From contig SHZJ01000022.1 of NCBI GenBank assembly GCA_009692365.1, forward strand, positions 1-54,343: a DNA stretch of 54,343 nucleotides, written 5' to 3'. A program made the translations under genes and the position numbers. Positions 42,177 to 51,900 of this stretch are shown in pieces. The DNA is from Gammaproteobacteria bacterium. Its GTDB lineage: Bacteria; Pseudomonadota; Gammaproteobacteria; Ga0077536. Within the stretch, counting starts at the first letter, position 1; every line of letters starts with the position of its first letter. A model generated the notes under the pieces. That model was not told the DNA's origin. It searched no databases and saw only the letters and a program-made list of their open reading frames with translations.

Positions 42177-43292
42177 TTGCACGATGTCCCCTCCTCACCC
42201 GGGGAGCAAATCACCGCACGCACCCTCGAGTTTTGCCGCGAGTTGCGGGCCGGCGGCCTGGCCATCACACCGGCCCGGGTGATCGATGCGCTGCGCGCGC
42301 TGCCCCATGTCGATTGCACGCTACCCGAAGACTTCCGCCTAGCGCTGCGGCTCAATCTCGCTAGCAGCCACGCCGACGAAATAATCTTCAACCGCGTTTT
42401 TAATCGGTATTTTCTCGGCCAAGACGATGGGCACAGCCCGTCGAGCGGGATCCGGGGCGAGTCCGCGCGGGGCCAGCTCGGCCACCAGCCTAAAGCCTTG
42501 GATCAAGCGGTGGCAACCGCGCCGGAACACGCCAGCACCCAAGCGCACGCGCGGGCGGTCGATCTGACAAACCGCTGGGATCCGGCGGCCCCACCGCTGG
42601 CGCAAATCATTCGCGAGTTGGCCCGGCGGCTGGCCACGCGCCCCAGCCGACGCTATCAAAGCGGGCGTCACGGCGACCGGGTCGATTTGCGCCGCTCGCT
42701 GCGGCGCAGCGCGCGCTACGGTTTGGAACTGCTGGGGCTGGCCTACGCCAAACCCAAACGGCGGCGCACGCGGTTGGTCATGCTGTGCGATGTCTCGGGC
42801 TCGATGGATGCCTTCAACCCGTTTTTGCTGCAGCTCTTGTTTGGGCTTGCACAGGCACTTCGCAATTCCCGCACGTTCGTGTTTAGTACCCAGATCTCGG
42901 ACATCACGGCGGCTTTACGCCGGCGCTCGAGCGCCGACGCCCTGCGCGAAATTGCCAATACCGTGCGTCACTGGTCGGGTGGCACCGACATCGGCGCGGC
43001 CTTGGCGCAACTCAACCGGCAGGTGCTGCGCACCGGTTCGGCCAGTGCCACCGTTGCCGTCATCATCAGTGACGGCTACGACAATGGTCCTATCGAACGC
43101 ATCGACCACGAGATGGCCGCGCTGGGTCGACGCGTGGCGAAAGTGGTGTGGATTAATCCCATGTATGGGGCGAGCACTTTTCAGGTCCGGGCCGCGGGGC
43201 TGCGGGCCGCGCTGCCGCACGTGGACCATTTCCTACCGGCCTTCGACGCCCGTGCCCTCAAAGTGCTGGTGCGTGAACTGGCGCGGGTGTAG
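42177..43292 (+). CDS. VWA-domain protein (CoxE-like), partner of the MoxR ATPase
   Basis: A 371-residue protein with a C-terminal von Willebrand A domain: the MIDAS motif CDVSGSMDAF, TDIGAALAQL and IISDGYDN. The N-terminal half is Arg-rich and helical, as in CoxE. It is the expected partner of the preceding AAA+ ATPase. The start is uncertain: no ATG or GTG is in frame near the beginning, and the best candidates are TTG at 42177 (just past the MoxR stop) and TTG at 42117 inside the MoxR gene. Translational coupling would fit either. Confidence 0.87.
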   Translation: MHDVPSSPGEQITARTLEFCRELRAGGLAITPARVIDALRALPHVDCTLPEDFRLALRLNLASSHADEIIFNRVFNRYFLGQDDGHSPSSGIRGESARGQLGHQPKALDQAVATAPEHASTQAHARAVDLTNRWDPAAPPLAQIIRELARRLATRPSRRYQSGRHGDRVDLRRSLRRSARYGLELLGLAYAKPKRRRTRLVMLCDVSGSMDAFNPFLLQLLFGLAQALRNSRTFVFSTQISDITAALRRRSSADALREIANTVRHWSGGTDIGAALAQLNRQVLRTGSASATVAVIISDGYDNGPIERIDHEMAALGRRVAKVVWINPMYGASTFQVRAAGLRAALPHVDHFLPAFDARALKVLVRELARV

Positions 43293-43724
43293 CGCCCGCC
43301 GGTGCCAACGTGCCGGGCGCGCCGACAGCCCAGACCCGCTAAGCTTCGGCGTGGCCCAGCCGGTAGCCTAGAAACGGTGCGCCTTACTGGCCGGGCGCCG
43401 GCAAACAGTGCGCAGCTTAAGTTTTAGCGCCCCGGCCGCGGCGTAGACATTGGGTCTGCGGGGGGTCTTCTGGCACTATTACTGCTAATAACAGGCGCGG
43501 GAGGCATCGCGATGCGCAGGTTACGCGACGAGCTCGGGTGTTGCGTCAGGGCGACGCAGTGTTTTAGACTTGTGCAGAGCATCATATAGCTCAGGTTATT
43601 TATGATACATCTAAGATAAATTATTGTATTTATGAAAAAATATTCCGGATGAATAGTATCGAGGCTAGCGTCCTTTAAACTTCTCTACCACCACCGACCA
43701 CATAAATCAGCTGGGAGACTCCAA
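43293..43724 (+). promoter_or_regulatory. Regulatory region of the TorF porin, with AT-rich patch and palindromes
   Basis: A 432-bp gap without a gene. From about 43560 to 43690 it becomes strongly AT-rich, unlike its surroundings. Inverted repeats include TATTA-ctgc-TAATA (43477-43490), the palindrome GCATCGCGATGC (43504-43515), TGCGTC-agggc-GACGCA (43542-43558) and ATACA/TGTAT (43605-43629). Such a cluster suggests several regulator-binding sites ahead of the porin gene. No single sigma-70 promoter can be fixed. Confidence 0.5.
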
Positions 43725-44570
43725 ATGATGAAACGTTCGCTAATCGCCGCCGCCGTGCTCCTCGGTAGCCTAGGGACCCACCCCGTGTTGGCCCAGGAGG
43801 CCGTGGCCGTCGTGCCCGCGGTCGCGGCCGTCGCCGCACCGGTCGAGGAGACGGGCATGTTTGCCCAAAAAAACTTTTCCAGCTCGATTTATTTGACCAC
43901 CAACTACATATTCCGGGGCATCTCCAACTCCAACGGCCCGGCCATCCAAGGCAGTCTGGATTACACCTATGACGGTTTTTTTGTCGGGGTTTGGGCTTCT
44001 AACACCGAGTTCTCCGATTCCAATCTCGAAATCGATTACTACGGCGGCTATCGCTTTAGCTATATGACTTTCGACTTCACCCTCCAAGGCCTGTACTACA
44101 GCTTCCCCGGCGAGAATCCCAATAGCACCGACGGCTTCGACCTCTTCAACGGCGCCGAGTCCAACTACGGCGAGTTCAACCTGGGCATCGCGCATACCTT
44201 CGGCGTTGAGTTTGCCCCCTCGGTCGCCTTCAATTACTACTACACGCCGGACAACTTCGGTGAGGATGGCCCGGCCAATACCGTGCAACTCAACCTGGGT
44301 GCCACCTTGCCGGAAGGCTTTGGTCTGTACAGCACCGTGGGCTATAGCACCACTGAGGGCGACAAATCCTCAGGCTTTCTGAACGGGTACAGCTATGTGT
44401 ACTACAGCGGTGGCCTGACCTATGTGATCAAGGGCTTTAAATTGGATGTCGGTTACGTCGGCAACGACCAAAGCGCCTCCCTGCTCGATTTCTATGCGCC
44501 TAGCGCGCCGCCCAATTTCAGCAAGTTGGTAGACGGCTCGTTCGTGTTCACGGTCTCCCGCACTTTCTAG
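43725..44570 (+). CDS. TorF-family putative porin (TIGR02001)
   Basis: A 281-residue outer-membrane beta-barrel. Residues 1-24 are a signal peptide (RSLIAAAVLLGSLGTHPVLAQE). The mature chain has alternating aromatic strands beginning with SSIYLTTNYIFRGISNSNGPAIQGSLDY, typical of the family, then EIDYYGGYRF and YSTVGYSTTEGD, and ends with the terminal Phe (FVFTVSRTF) recognised by the BAM machinery. Tyr and Ser/Asn content is much higher than in the neighbours. It follows an AT-rich regulatory region and ends in a large hairpin, so it is probably monocistronic. Substrate unknown. Confidence 0.9.
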   Translation: MMKRSLIAAAVLLGSLGTHPVLAQEAVAVVPAVAAVAAPVEETGMFAQKNFSSSIYLTTNYIFRGISNSNGPAIQGSLDYTYDGFFVGVWASNTEFSDSNLEIDYYGGYRFSYMTFDFTLQGLYYSFPGENPNSTDGFDLFNGAESNYGEFNLGIAHTFGVEFAPSVAFNYYYTPDNFGEDGPANTVQLNLGATLPEGFGLYSTVGYSTTEGDKSSGFLNGYSYVYYSGGLTYVIKGFKLDVGYVGNDQSASLLDFYAPSAPPNFSKLVDGSFVFTVSRTF

Positions 44571-44575
44571 CCCCA

Positions 44576-44619
44576 CCGTCTGCTGCCCCACGCACCCCCT
44601 GCGTTGGGCCAGCAGACGG
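44576..44619 (+). terminator. Long stem-loop after the porin gene
   Basis: CCGTCTGCTG (44576-44585) pairs perfectly with CAGCAGACGG (44610-44619). Inner ACGCA (44590-44594) pairs with TGCGT (44600-44604), with a few more C-G pairs between. It begins 6 bp after the stop codon. There is no T run, but the stem is very stable, so it probably terminates or protects the porin mRNA. Confidence 0.65.
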
Positions 44620-44749
44620 CGTCCCCGTGGCGGGCACGCCAAGCCTTGTTGCCAGCGCTGACGCGCTGATTTAGGCTCTTTACACAGTGACGCTGGCACT
44701 CGGCCAGCGCCCCACGCCACCGCTGCCGCAACCCTTGGGATAAGTCACC

Positions 44750-45124
44750 ATGACGCTATTCAACGTGCAGAATTTTCAGACTGCGCTCAATCAGGACGGC
44801 GAATTTAAAATCGCCGGCCGCTTTCTCGACGGCGCGCTCCGCCTCCAGTTCGACGAACAAGCCCTGCTCCTGAAATTTCGCGACGGGCGCCTAACCGACA
44901 TAGTGACCCCGGCGCTGTTCGACAGCGCCAACATCAGCATCACTGGCCCGCTCAGCAGCTGGCAGGAATTTTTGCAACCCATCCCGAAACCCTTCTTCCA
45001 CGATATGTTTGCCGCCATCGTGCGCAAGCAATTTCAGTGGAGCGGCGACTCGGAAACTTTCTTCGCCTACTACGGCGCTTTTCGCCGCCTGTTTCAAATC
45101 ATGCGCGACCACGCCATTCACTGA
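44750..45124 (+). CDS. Small protein, SCP2-like, unknown function
   Basis: A 124-residue protein with no signal peptide. The first 75 residues (GEFKIAGRFLDGALRLQFDEQALLLKFRDGRLTDI) resemble the sheet region of sterol-carrier-protein-2-like lipid-binding domains. The tail is helical (FFAYYGAFRRLFQIMRDH). It lies 10 bp before a hydrolase gene on the same strand and is probably co-transcribed. If lipid binding is right, it could present a hydrophobic ester to that hydrolase. Identification is tentative. Confidence 0.6.
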   Translation: MTLFNVQNFQTALNQDGEFKIAGRFLDGALRLQFDEQALLLKFRDGRLTDIVTPALFDSANISITGPLSSWQEFLQPIPKPFFHDMFAAIVRKQFQWSGDSETFFAYYGAFRRLFQIMRDHAIH

Positions 45125-45134
45125 GGAGCAGCCC

Positions 45135-45977
45135 ATGGCCAAACACGACGAGACGGTGGGTCGCTATGTGTACCTAACGGTCAACGACATCGAATACCGC
45201 GTTTATTACGAATCCTGCGGCACCGGCATTCCGCTCATTTGCCAACACACCGCCGGCGCGCACGGCTTTCAGTGGCGGCACCTGATGGAAGATCCCGCTA
45301 TCACCAGCCGCTTCCGCGTGATCGCCTGGGATCTGCCTTTCCACGGGAAGTCCCTGCCGCCCATCGGGGATCGGCATTGGGAGAAACCCTACAACCTCAC
45401 GCGGGATTTTTTTCTGCAGTTCATTCTGGGTTTTACGGCCGCGCTAGAGCTAGACCAGCCGGTCTTCATGGGCTGTTCGATGGGCGGCCAGGTAGCGGTG
45501 GACTTAGCTGCCCATCACCCGGAGAGTTTTCGGGCGGTCATCGGGGTTGAAGCATCGCTGTCCAGCCCGGGCTATTTTCTGGACCAGTTCTATCATCCCC
45601 GGATCAGCAACGAAGCCAAACCCGCCACCATGTTCGGCCTGTGCGCACCCTCCAGCCCCGAGGCCAACGTACGAGAAACCGTTTTTGGCTACAGCCAGGG
45701 CGCGCCCATGGTCTTTAAGGGCGACCTTTATTACTACTCCGTGGAATACAACGCCCAAGCCTACGTGGACGCCATCGACACCCGCAAATGTCCGCTCTAC
45801 CTGTTGACCGGCGAGTACGACTTCGCCACCGGGCCAGACGACACCCGCGCGCTGGCAGACCGCGTGAAGGGGGCAAAATTCACCGTCATGAAAGATAACG
45901 GCCATTTCCCGATGAGCGAGAACCCGCGAAAATTTCGCGAGTACCTGCTGCCCATCCTGCAAGAAATCGCGGGCTGA
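45135..45977 (+). CDS. Alpha/beta hydrolase
   Basis: A 280-residue alpha/beta hydrolase. CQHTAGAHGFQW is the oxyanion region, GCSMGGQ the nucleophile elbow (Ser about 112), TGEYDFATGPDD the acid and DNGHFPMSE the catalytic His. Active-site geometry is complete, but the class (esterase, ring-opening hydrolase or haloalkane-like) is not clear. GAGGAG precedes the ATG. It is paired with the SCP2-like gene and differs considerably from the hydrolase at 33718. Confidence 0.88.
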   Translation: MAKHDETVGRYVYLTVNDIEYRVYYESCGTGIPLICQHTAGAHGFQWRHLMEDPAITSRFRVIAWDLPFHGKSLPPIGDRHWEKPYNLTRDFFLQFILGFTAALELDQPVFMGCSMGGQVAVDLAAHHPESFRAVIGVEASLSSPGYFLDQFYHPRISNEAKPATMFGLCAPSSPEANVRETVFGYSQGAPMVFKGDLYYYSVEYNAQAYVDAIDTRKCPLYLLTGEYDFATGPDDTRALADRVKGAKFTVMKDNGHFPMSENPRKFREYLLPILQEIAG

Positions 45978-46077
45978 GGCGTGGCGGACCGGCACGCGCC
46001 TGGCGGCGCGCTGTCGGTGAGGCCGCGCTGGGCCAGCCCCACCCGGGCTGCCCCGCCGCCGAGGCAGGGTGCGTGGG

Positions 46078-47085
46078 TTAGTCGTTCACCAGCACCAGCT
46101 TGCCCATCTGCTCGCAGGCTTGGAGCCGCCGCAAGGCCTCGGCCGCGTCCTCTAGCTTAAAGATTTGGTCCACCACGGGCTCAATTCGATGCCGATTGAT
46201 AAAGGCCAGCATCGCCGCAAACTCCGCCGGCGTACCCATGGTGGAACCTTGCAGCCGGATCTGCCTGAAAAATAGTTTAGCCATCTCCAGACCGTCAGGC
46301 GGATTACCCAACGTGGCCCCAAAGAATACATAGCGGCCACCGTTGTTCAGGGCGTTGAGCGTGGTGTTGACCACGGCCCCACCGGCGCTGTCGATCACCA
46401 CATCAAAGCCGCCGCAGAGTTCCCGCAGTGCTTTGCCCCAAGCAGGATGACTGTAATTCACCCCACCGCGCGCACCGAGCGCCGTGGCCTGGGCTAGTTT
46501 CTCCTCACTGCTGCTGGTGACATAAACCTCAGCGCCCCAATATTTAGCCCACAGCAGCGCAAAGGTGGCAACGCCGCCGCCGATGCCGGTCACCAACACT
46601 TTGTGCCCGCGCTGGACCTCGCCGTGGGTCACCAGCGCCCGCCAGGCGGTCAGACCTGCCAGCGGAAATGCCGCCGCCTGCACCCACGATAAATGCGCCG
46701 GCTTGTCCGCTACATCCCCGGCCGGCACACAAATAAATTCGGCCAGCGTGCCCTGATCGGGCATCCCCAAAACACGAAAATTAGCCCCGCCGCAGCGCGG
46801 ATCATCGCCCCACTCGCGCGCCGGATAAATCACCACTTCCCGCCCCAGCAAGGCGCTGTCCACACCGGCGCCTACCGCATCGATAACCCCCGCACCATCC
46901 GAGCCACTCACCACCGGGAATTTGATCCGCGGGTAGGCTCCCAGCGTGATCCACACATCGCGGCGATTCAGCGCGCAGGCCTTGAGCGCCACCCGCACTT
47001 CACCGGCTTGCGGCACAGGTGTCGCGATTTCCTCGAGGACAACTTTCTCTGGGCCACCCAATTCGTGCAGAACCACGGCCTTCAT
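46078..47085 (-). CDS. Zinc-type alcohol dehydrogenase / quinone oxidoreductase family (MDR)
   Basis: A 335-residue medium-chain dehydrogenase. It has the GroES-like N-terminal domain (KACALNRRDVWITLGAYP, GSDGAGVIDAVGAGV) and the Rossmann NAD(P) motif VLVTGIGGGVATFALLWAKYWGAEVYVTSSS. The catalytic zinc Cys of true alcohol dehydrogenases is not clearly present (KACALNRRD), so it may be a zinc-free reductase. GAGGGGAAG precedes the ATG at 47085; the frame from 47175 overlaps the crotonase and is not conserved. Last gene of the tetR-icmF run. Confidence 0.9.
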   Translation of the reverse strand: MKAVVLHELGGPEKVVLEEIATPVPQAGEVRVALKACALNRRDVWITLGAYPRIKFPVVSGSDGAGVIDAVGAGVDSALLGREVVIYPAREWGDDPRCGGANFRVLGMPDQGTLAEFICVPAGDVADKPAHLSWVQAAAFPLAGLTAWRALVTHGEVQRGHKVLVTGIGGGVATFALLWAKYWGAEVYVTSSSEEKLAQATALGARGGVNYSHPAWGKALRELCGGFDVVIDSAGGAVVNTTLNALNNGGRYVFFGATLGNPPDGLEMAKLFFRQIRLQGSTMGTPAEFAAMLAFINRHRIEPVVDQIFKLEDAAEALRRLQACEQMGKLVLVND

Positions 47086-47086
47086 T

Positions 47087-47875
47087 TCACTTCCCCTCAA
47101 AGAGCGGTTTACGTTTTTCCGTGAAAGCCTTGAAGCCTTCGCGCGTATCGTTGGAGTACGCGGCAAGACCGGCAATGGCGCGCGTCTCCATCTCCATCTG
47201 GGTTTCCAAAGAATTGGAAAAAGTATCCGCGAGCAGTCGTTTGGCTTCGCCGTAGGCCGCCGTCGGGCCAGCCGCCAGCTGTTGGGCCAGCGCGTTAGCG
47301 CGCGCCATCAAGGCGTCGTCCGGGAGAACTTCTGTCACCAGACCGTGGCTCTTGGCTTCTTCCGCGGTGTACACGGGATTGAGCAGGATCATTTCCTTCG
47401 CCTTCGCGATGCCGACTAAACGGGGTAGAAAAAATGTGCTGCTACCGTCGGGTGACACCCCGATCTTGGTGTAGGCCATGGTGAATTTGGCCGAGGCTGC
47501 GGCCAGAATAATATCGCCGGCGAGCGCCATGCTTAACCCAGCACCGGCCGCCGTGCCGTTAATCGCGGTGATCAACGGTGCATTCATGCGGGCAAGGCGG
47601 GAGATGGCGGAGTGCAAAAAGGCCGTCATATTGCGCATGAGTTCGCTCACCCCGGCGCCCGCCGCAGCAAACGACAGCACGTCGCCGCCAGCGCAGAACA
47701 TTTTGCCCTGCGCGGTGAGGATCACCGCCCGTACATCCGCGCTGTCGCAACGTGAGGCTACCGCCAGCAGATCTTGGGACATCGTCAGGTTGAGCGCGTT
47801 GGCGGCGTCGGGACGATTGAGCGTAATGGTGGCGATGTGGTCTTTGAGCTCGAAGCTCATGGTGGAGAGATTCAT
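47087..47875 (-). CDS. Enoyl-CoA hydratase/isomerase (PaaG-like crotonase)
   Basis: A 262-residue crotonase. Oxyanion-hole blocks are GKMFCAGGDVLSFAAAG and TAAGAGLSMALAGDIILAAASAKFTMAYTKIGVSPDGSST. The PDGSST with its Asp is characteristic of the PaaG isomerase subgroup rather than hydratases with two glutamates. It probably shifts a double bond or isomerises an acyl-CoA made in the IcmF pathway. ATG at 47875 has GAGG 9 nt upstream. It ends one base before the alcohol dehydrogenase gene starts. Confidence 0.9.
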   Translation of the reverse strand: MNLSTMSFELKDHIATITLNRPDAANALNLTMSQDLLAVASRCDSADVRAVILTAQGKMFCAGGDVLSFAAAGAGVSELMRNMTAFLHSAISRLARMNAPLITAINGTAAGAGLSMALAGDIILAAASAKFTMAYTKIGVSPDGSSTFFLPRLVGIAKAKEMILLNPVYTAEEAKSHGLVTEVLPDDALMARANALAQQLAAGPTAAYGEAKRLLADTFSNSLETQMEMETRAIAGLAAYSNDTREGFKAFTEKRKPLFEGK

Positions 47876-47897
47876 GTGGTTTTGCCTCGGTTGGGAA

Positions 47898-48080
47898 TTA
47901 TTTTCGCTCGGCGGTACCTTGCGCTTGACGCGCCGGCAGTTCCCGCATGATGCGTAATCGTTCACTGGGCGAGTAGCGGACCCAGTTGCCGATTTCCTGC
48001 AGCGTCCGGCCGCAGCCACGGCACACGGCCAGTGCGGTATCGATTTCACACACCTGCACACACGGTGTTTGGATGCTCAT
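47898..48080 (-). CDS. DUF1289 protein
   Basis: A 60-residue protein with the DUF1289 pattern PCVQVCEIDTALAVCRGCGRTLQEIGNW and SPSERLRIMRELP. Four cysteines in C-x3-C...C-x2-C spacing suggest a metal site. Function unknown; such proteins are common beside metabolic genes in proteobacteria. Its start overlaps the preceding gene's stop by 4 bp, so it belongs to the same operon. Confidence 0.88.
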   Translation of the reverse strand: MSIQTPCVQVCEIDTALAVCRGCGRTLQEIGNWVRYSPSERLRIMRELPARQAQGTAERK

Positions 48081-48898
48081 GCACCCACCCGCGCGGTAAT
48101 CATAGCAGGGGGTTCGCGGGTGAACTGCTGCAAATACGCCAGCCCCTCTAGCGCCCGGGCGCCGTACCAGGAAGTCATCTCACCGTTGATCAGGGCCACC
48201 GGCACGCCCGGCAAGGCCGCGCGGATCTCGCCGAGATGGCGCGCGCGAAACGGATAGGGCTCGCTACTCAACAACACCCGGTCCACTTGTCCTGCGAAAT
48301 CCTCGAGCTTGAGCGACGGATAGCGGGTCGCGCTTTCGCGGGGTAGCGTGTGCCAATCAAACAGCGCCAGGGTGCGCGAGATGTAGGTATCGCGTGCCAC
48401 GCTCATCCAAGGGTCACGCCAAATAAGATAAAGCACCCGTTGCGTTGGCCCGGAGCGTTGTGCGCAGACCGACCGATAGCGTTCCTCAAACGCCGCGGCC
48501 AGCGCGTTGGCCTGTGCGTCACGACCAAAAATGCCGCCCAGCAGCCGCATCAGCGGCGGGTTATCCGTGGGCCCTAGGGGGTGGGTAACCACCACGTGCG
48601 GCACGAATTCACGCAGTGCGAGTGCAGTCTCGCGCCGATTCTCATCGATGTTCACCACGACGTGGCTAGGCGCGAGCGCCCGAATGGCCGGCAGGTCGAC
48701 GTCTTTGGTGCCGCCCACTTTGGGAATTTTGCGTAGCGCCGCACGCGGGTGGACACAAAACCCCGTGCGCCCCACCAGTTGTGAGGTCAGGTCTAGCGCG
48801 CACAGCAGTTCGGTGATGCTAGGCACCAGACACACGATGCGCGCGTCAGCGGCGGCCAGCACATGGCGCGTGCCTTCCGCGTCGAGGTAGTGAGTCAT
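48077..48898 (-). CDS. Periplasmic-binding-protein fold, BtuF-like helical-backbone metal receptor, no signal peptide
   Basis: A 273-residue protein of the BtuF/FepB-type substrate-binding family. Blocks include RIVCLVPSITELLCALDLTSQLVGRTGFCVHP, LAPSHVVVNIDENRR and LMRLLGGIFGRDAQANALAAAFEERY. These normally bind cobalamin or haem outside the cell. No signal peptide is visible from the ATG at 48898, and the frame from 48940 does not add one. It lies 10 bp after the B12-dependent mutase gene, so it may be a cytoplasmic cobalamin-binding protein. That role is inference. Confidence 0.82.
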   Translation of the reverse strand: MTHYLDAEGTRHVLAAADARIVCLVPSITELLCALDLTSQLVGRTGFCVHPRAALRKIPKVGGTKDVDLPAIRALAPSHVVVNIDENRRETALALREFVPHVVVTHPLGPTDNPPLMRLLGGIFGRDAQANALAAAFEERYRSVCAQRSGPTQRVLYLIWRDPWMSVARDTYISRTLALFDWHTLPRESATRYPSLKLEDFAGQVDRVLLSSEPYPFRARHLGEIRAALPGVPVALINGEMTSWYGARALEGLAYLQQFTREPPAMITARVGA

Positions 48899-48908
48899 CT
48901 GCCGCGGC

Positions 48909-51900
48909 CTACATATTGCGCCGATACTCGCCGCCCACATCGTACAGCGCCCCCGAAATCTGTCCCAAAGAGGCTACTTTCACTGCTTCCATCAGTTCGG
49001 CAAACACATTACCGCGCTGCCTTGCGATGTCTTGCAGCCGCGCGAGTTGGGCGGGACGCTCCTGCGCACGAACCTCCTGATAAGCCCGCACCGAGGCAAT
49101 TTGCGCCAACTTCTCGGCTTGCGTGGAGCGCATGAGCTGGATGGTCGTGATTTGGTCTTCTTGCCCGGCTTTCGGTAAAAAAGTGTTCACGCCGATGAGC
49201 GGCAGGCTGCCGTCGTGCTTCATGTGCTCGTAGTACAGGCTTTCGTCTTGAATCTTGCCGCGCTGATACATGGTGTCCATCGCACCCAGCACACCACCAC
49301 GCTCGGAAATTCGCTCGAATTCCACATACACCGATTCTTCCACTAGGTCAGTGAGTTCATTGATGATGAACGAACCCTGCCAAGGGTTCTCGCAGAAATT
49401 TAGCCCTAGCTCGCGGTTGATAATGAGCTGGATGGCCACCGCCCGCCGCACCGATTCTTCGGTGGGGGTGGTGATGGCCTCGTCATACGCGTTGGTGTGC
49501 AGGCTGTTGGTGTTGTCAAAAATGGCATACAGCGCTTGCAGCGTCGTGCGGATGTCGTTGAAGCTGATTTCCTGCGCGTGGAGGCTGCGGCCGGAAGTTT
49601 GGATGTGGTATTTCATCATCTGGCTGCGCGCGCTCGCACCGTAGCGTTCGCGCATGGCGCGGGCCCAAATCCGCCGCGCCACCCGCCCAATCACCGAGTA
49701 CTCGGGGTCCATGCCGTTGCTAAAGAAGAAGCTCAGATTGGGCGCGAAGTCGTCGATCTTCATGCCGCGTGCTAAGTAGTACTCCACGATGGTGAAACCG
49801 TTGGACAGCGTGAACGCCAGCTGCGAGATGGGGTTCGCCCCGGCTTCCGCAATGTGATAACCACTGATCGAGACGCTGTAGAAATTCCGCACGTTTTGCT
49901 CGACAAAATACTCTTGCACGTCGCCCATCATTTTCAGGCCAAATTCGGTGGAGAAAATGCAGGTGTTCTGCGCCTGGTCTTCTTTCAGAATGTCGGCTTG
50001 GACGGTGCCGCGCACGGTGGAAAGCGTGGTTTTCTTGATGCGGGCATAGGTCTCAGGGTCCAGAATTTGATCGCCGGTGATCCCTAACAGGCCTAAACCC
50101 AGACCGTTGCTGGCTTCCGGCAGTTCGCCTTGATACTGCGGTCGGGGCTGGCCACGGGCCTTAAACCAGGCGTCGATGCGGCTTTCTGCCGCCGCCCACT
50201 GGTTGGTCTCACGCAGGTGTTTTTCGACCTGCTGGTCGATGGCCGCGTTCATAAAAAAAGCCAGCAGCAGCGGCGCTGGGCCGTTGATGGTCATCGACAC
50301 GGACGTCGAGGGGGCGCACAAATCAAAGCCCGAATAGAGCTTTTTGGCATCGTCCAGGGTGGCGATCGACACCCCGGAATTTCCCACCTTGCCGAAGATA
50401 TCCGGCCGTTCATGTGGGTCCTCGCCGTAGAGCGTCACGGAGTCGAAGGCCGTGGACAGGCGCTGCGCTGGCTGCCCGGCCGAGACATAGTGGAAGCGCC
50501 GATTGGTCCGCTCAGGCGTGCCCTCACCGGCAAACATGCGGATGGGATCCTCCCCCGTGCGGCGATACGGATACACGCCGCCGGTGTAGGGATAACCACC
50601 CGGCAGGTTTTCTTTCATCAAGAAACGCAGGCGGTCGCCCCAACCGTCAAAGCGCGGGGGGGCAATTTTTGGCACCCGATTGTGGCTGAGGGTTGCTCGA
50701 TAATTATCGCCCTCCACATTTTTGTCGCGAACTTGGTAGACATATTTCTCGCTCGTGATGCTCGCCAAACGGGCCGGCCAATCGCGCAGCAGTTGCAGCC
50801 CCTCACCGCCCAGGGTGGTCAAGGCTGCGTTGTAGCGGCGACGCAAAAGCCCGAAGGTGTCGTCCCCTAACAAGGCCTCCGGCGCGGGATCGCAGGGCGC
50901 GGGCAGCGCCGTGTCGCCTAGCGCCTCCAGCGCATGCCAGCAGTGTTGAGCCAGATTCGCCGCGGCCGCCGCGCGCTCCACAAACCGGTTAATACCCCGC
51001 CCCTGTTCCGCGATTTCAGCGAGGTAGCGGGTGCGATTACCGGGGATCAAGATGGTGGCGCGCGGCTCTTTCAGGCTGACATCCAGAGCGGGCGTCCATT
51101 TAGCCTGGTCCGCCCCCATCTTGGTCGCCAGCGCCTGACACAGCTTGGTGAACATCCAGGTGAGCCCCGGATCGTTGAACTGGCTGGCGATCGTGGGAAA
51201 AACCGGGATCTCCTCATCCGGCGTCATAAACGCCACATGGTTACGCTTCCACTGTTTGCGGATATCGCGCAGCGCGTCTTCTGCGCCCCGCTTGTCAAAT
51301 TTATTGAGCACGGTGATGGCGGCGAAATCGAGCATGTCGATTTTTTCCAACTGGCTGGCCGCACCGTATTCGCTGGTCATCACATAGACCGGCAGGTCGA
51401 CCAAATCGACGATTTCAGAATCGCTCTGGCCGATGCCTGCGGTTTCGACCATCACCAAGTCGTAGGCCAGCGATTTGAGAAATGCCACGGCGTCGCCCAG
51501 CATGGCGCTGGTAGACAAATGTTGGCGGCGCGTCGCCATCGAGCGCATGAACAGGCGCTCGTGACGCAGGCTATTCATGCGGATCCGGTCGCCCAGCAGC
51601 GCGCCACCCGTGCGGCGGCGCGTGGGATCCACGGCCAGGACAGCCACCCGCATGGCGGGAAAATATTGCATGAAGCGCGAGAGTATTTCGTCGGTCACCG
51701 AACTCTTGCCGGCCCCACCGGTGCCGGTGATACCGATGACCGGGACCTTACCGCCGGCAATTTTCCATGCGCGGCGCAGCTTCTCCAGTTGGGCTTGACT
51801 CACAATGCCGTCTTCCAGCGCGGAGAGCATCCGCGCCACCGACAGGTCGTTGTTGGGGTCGACGCCGACGGGTACCGCTGAGCCGCGGCGCTGGCGGGTC

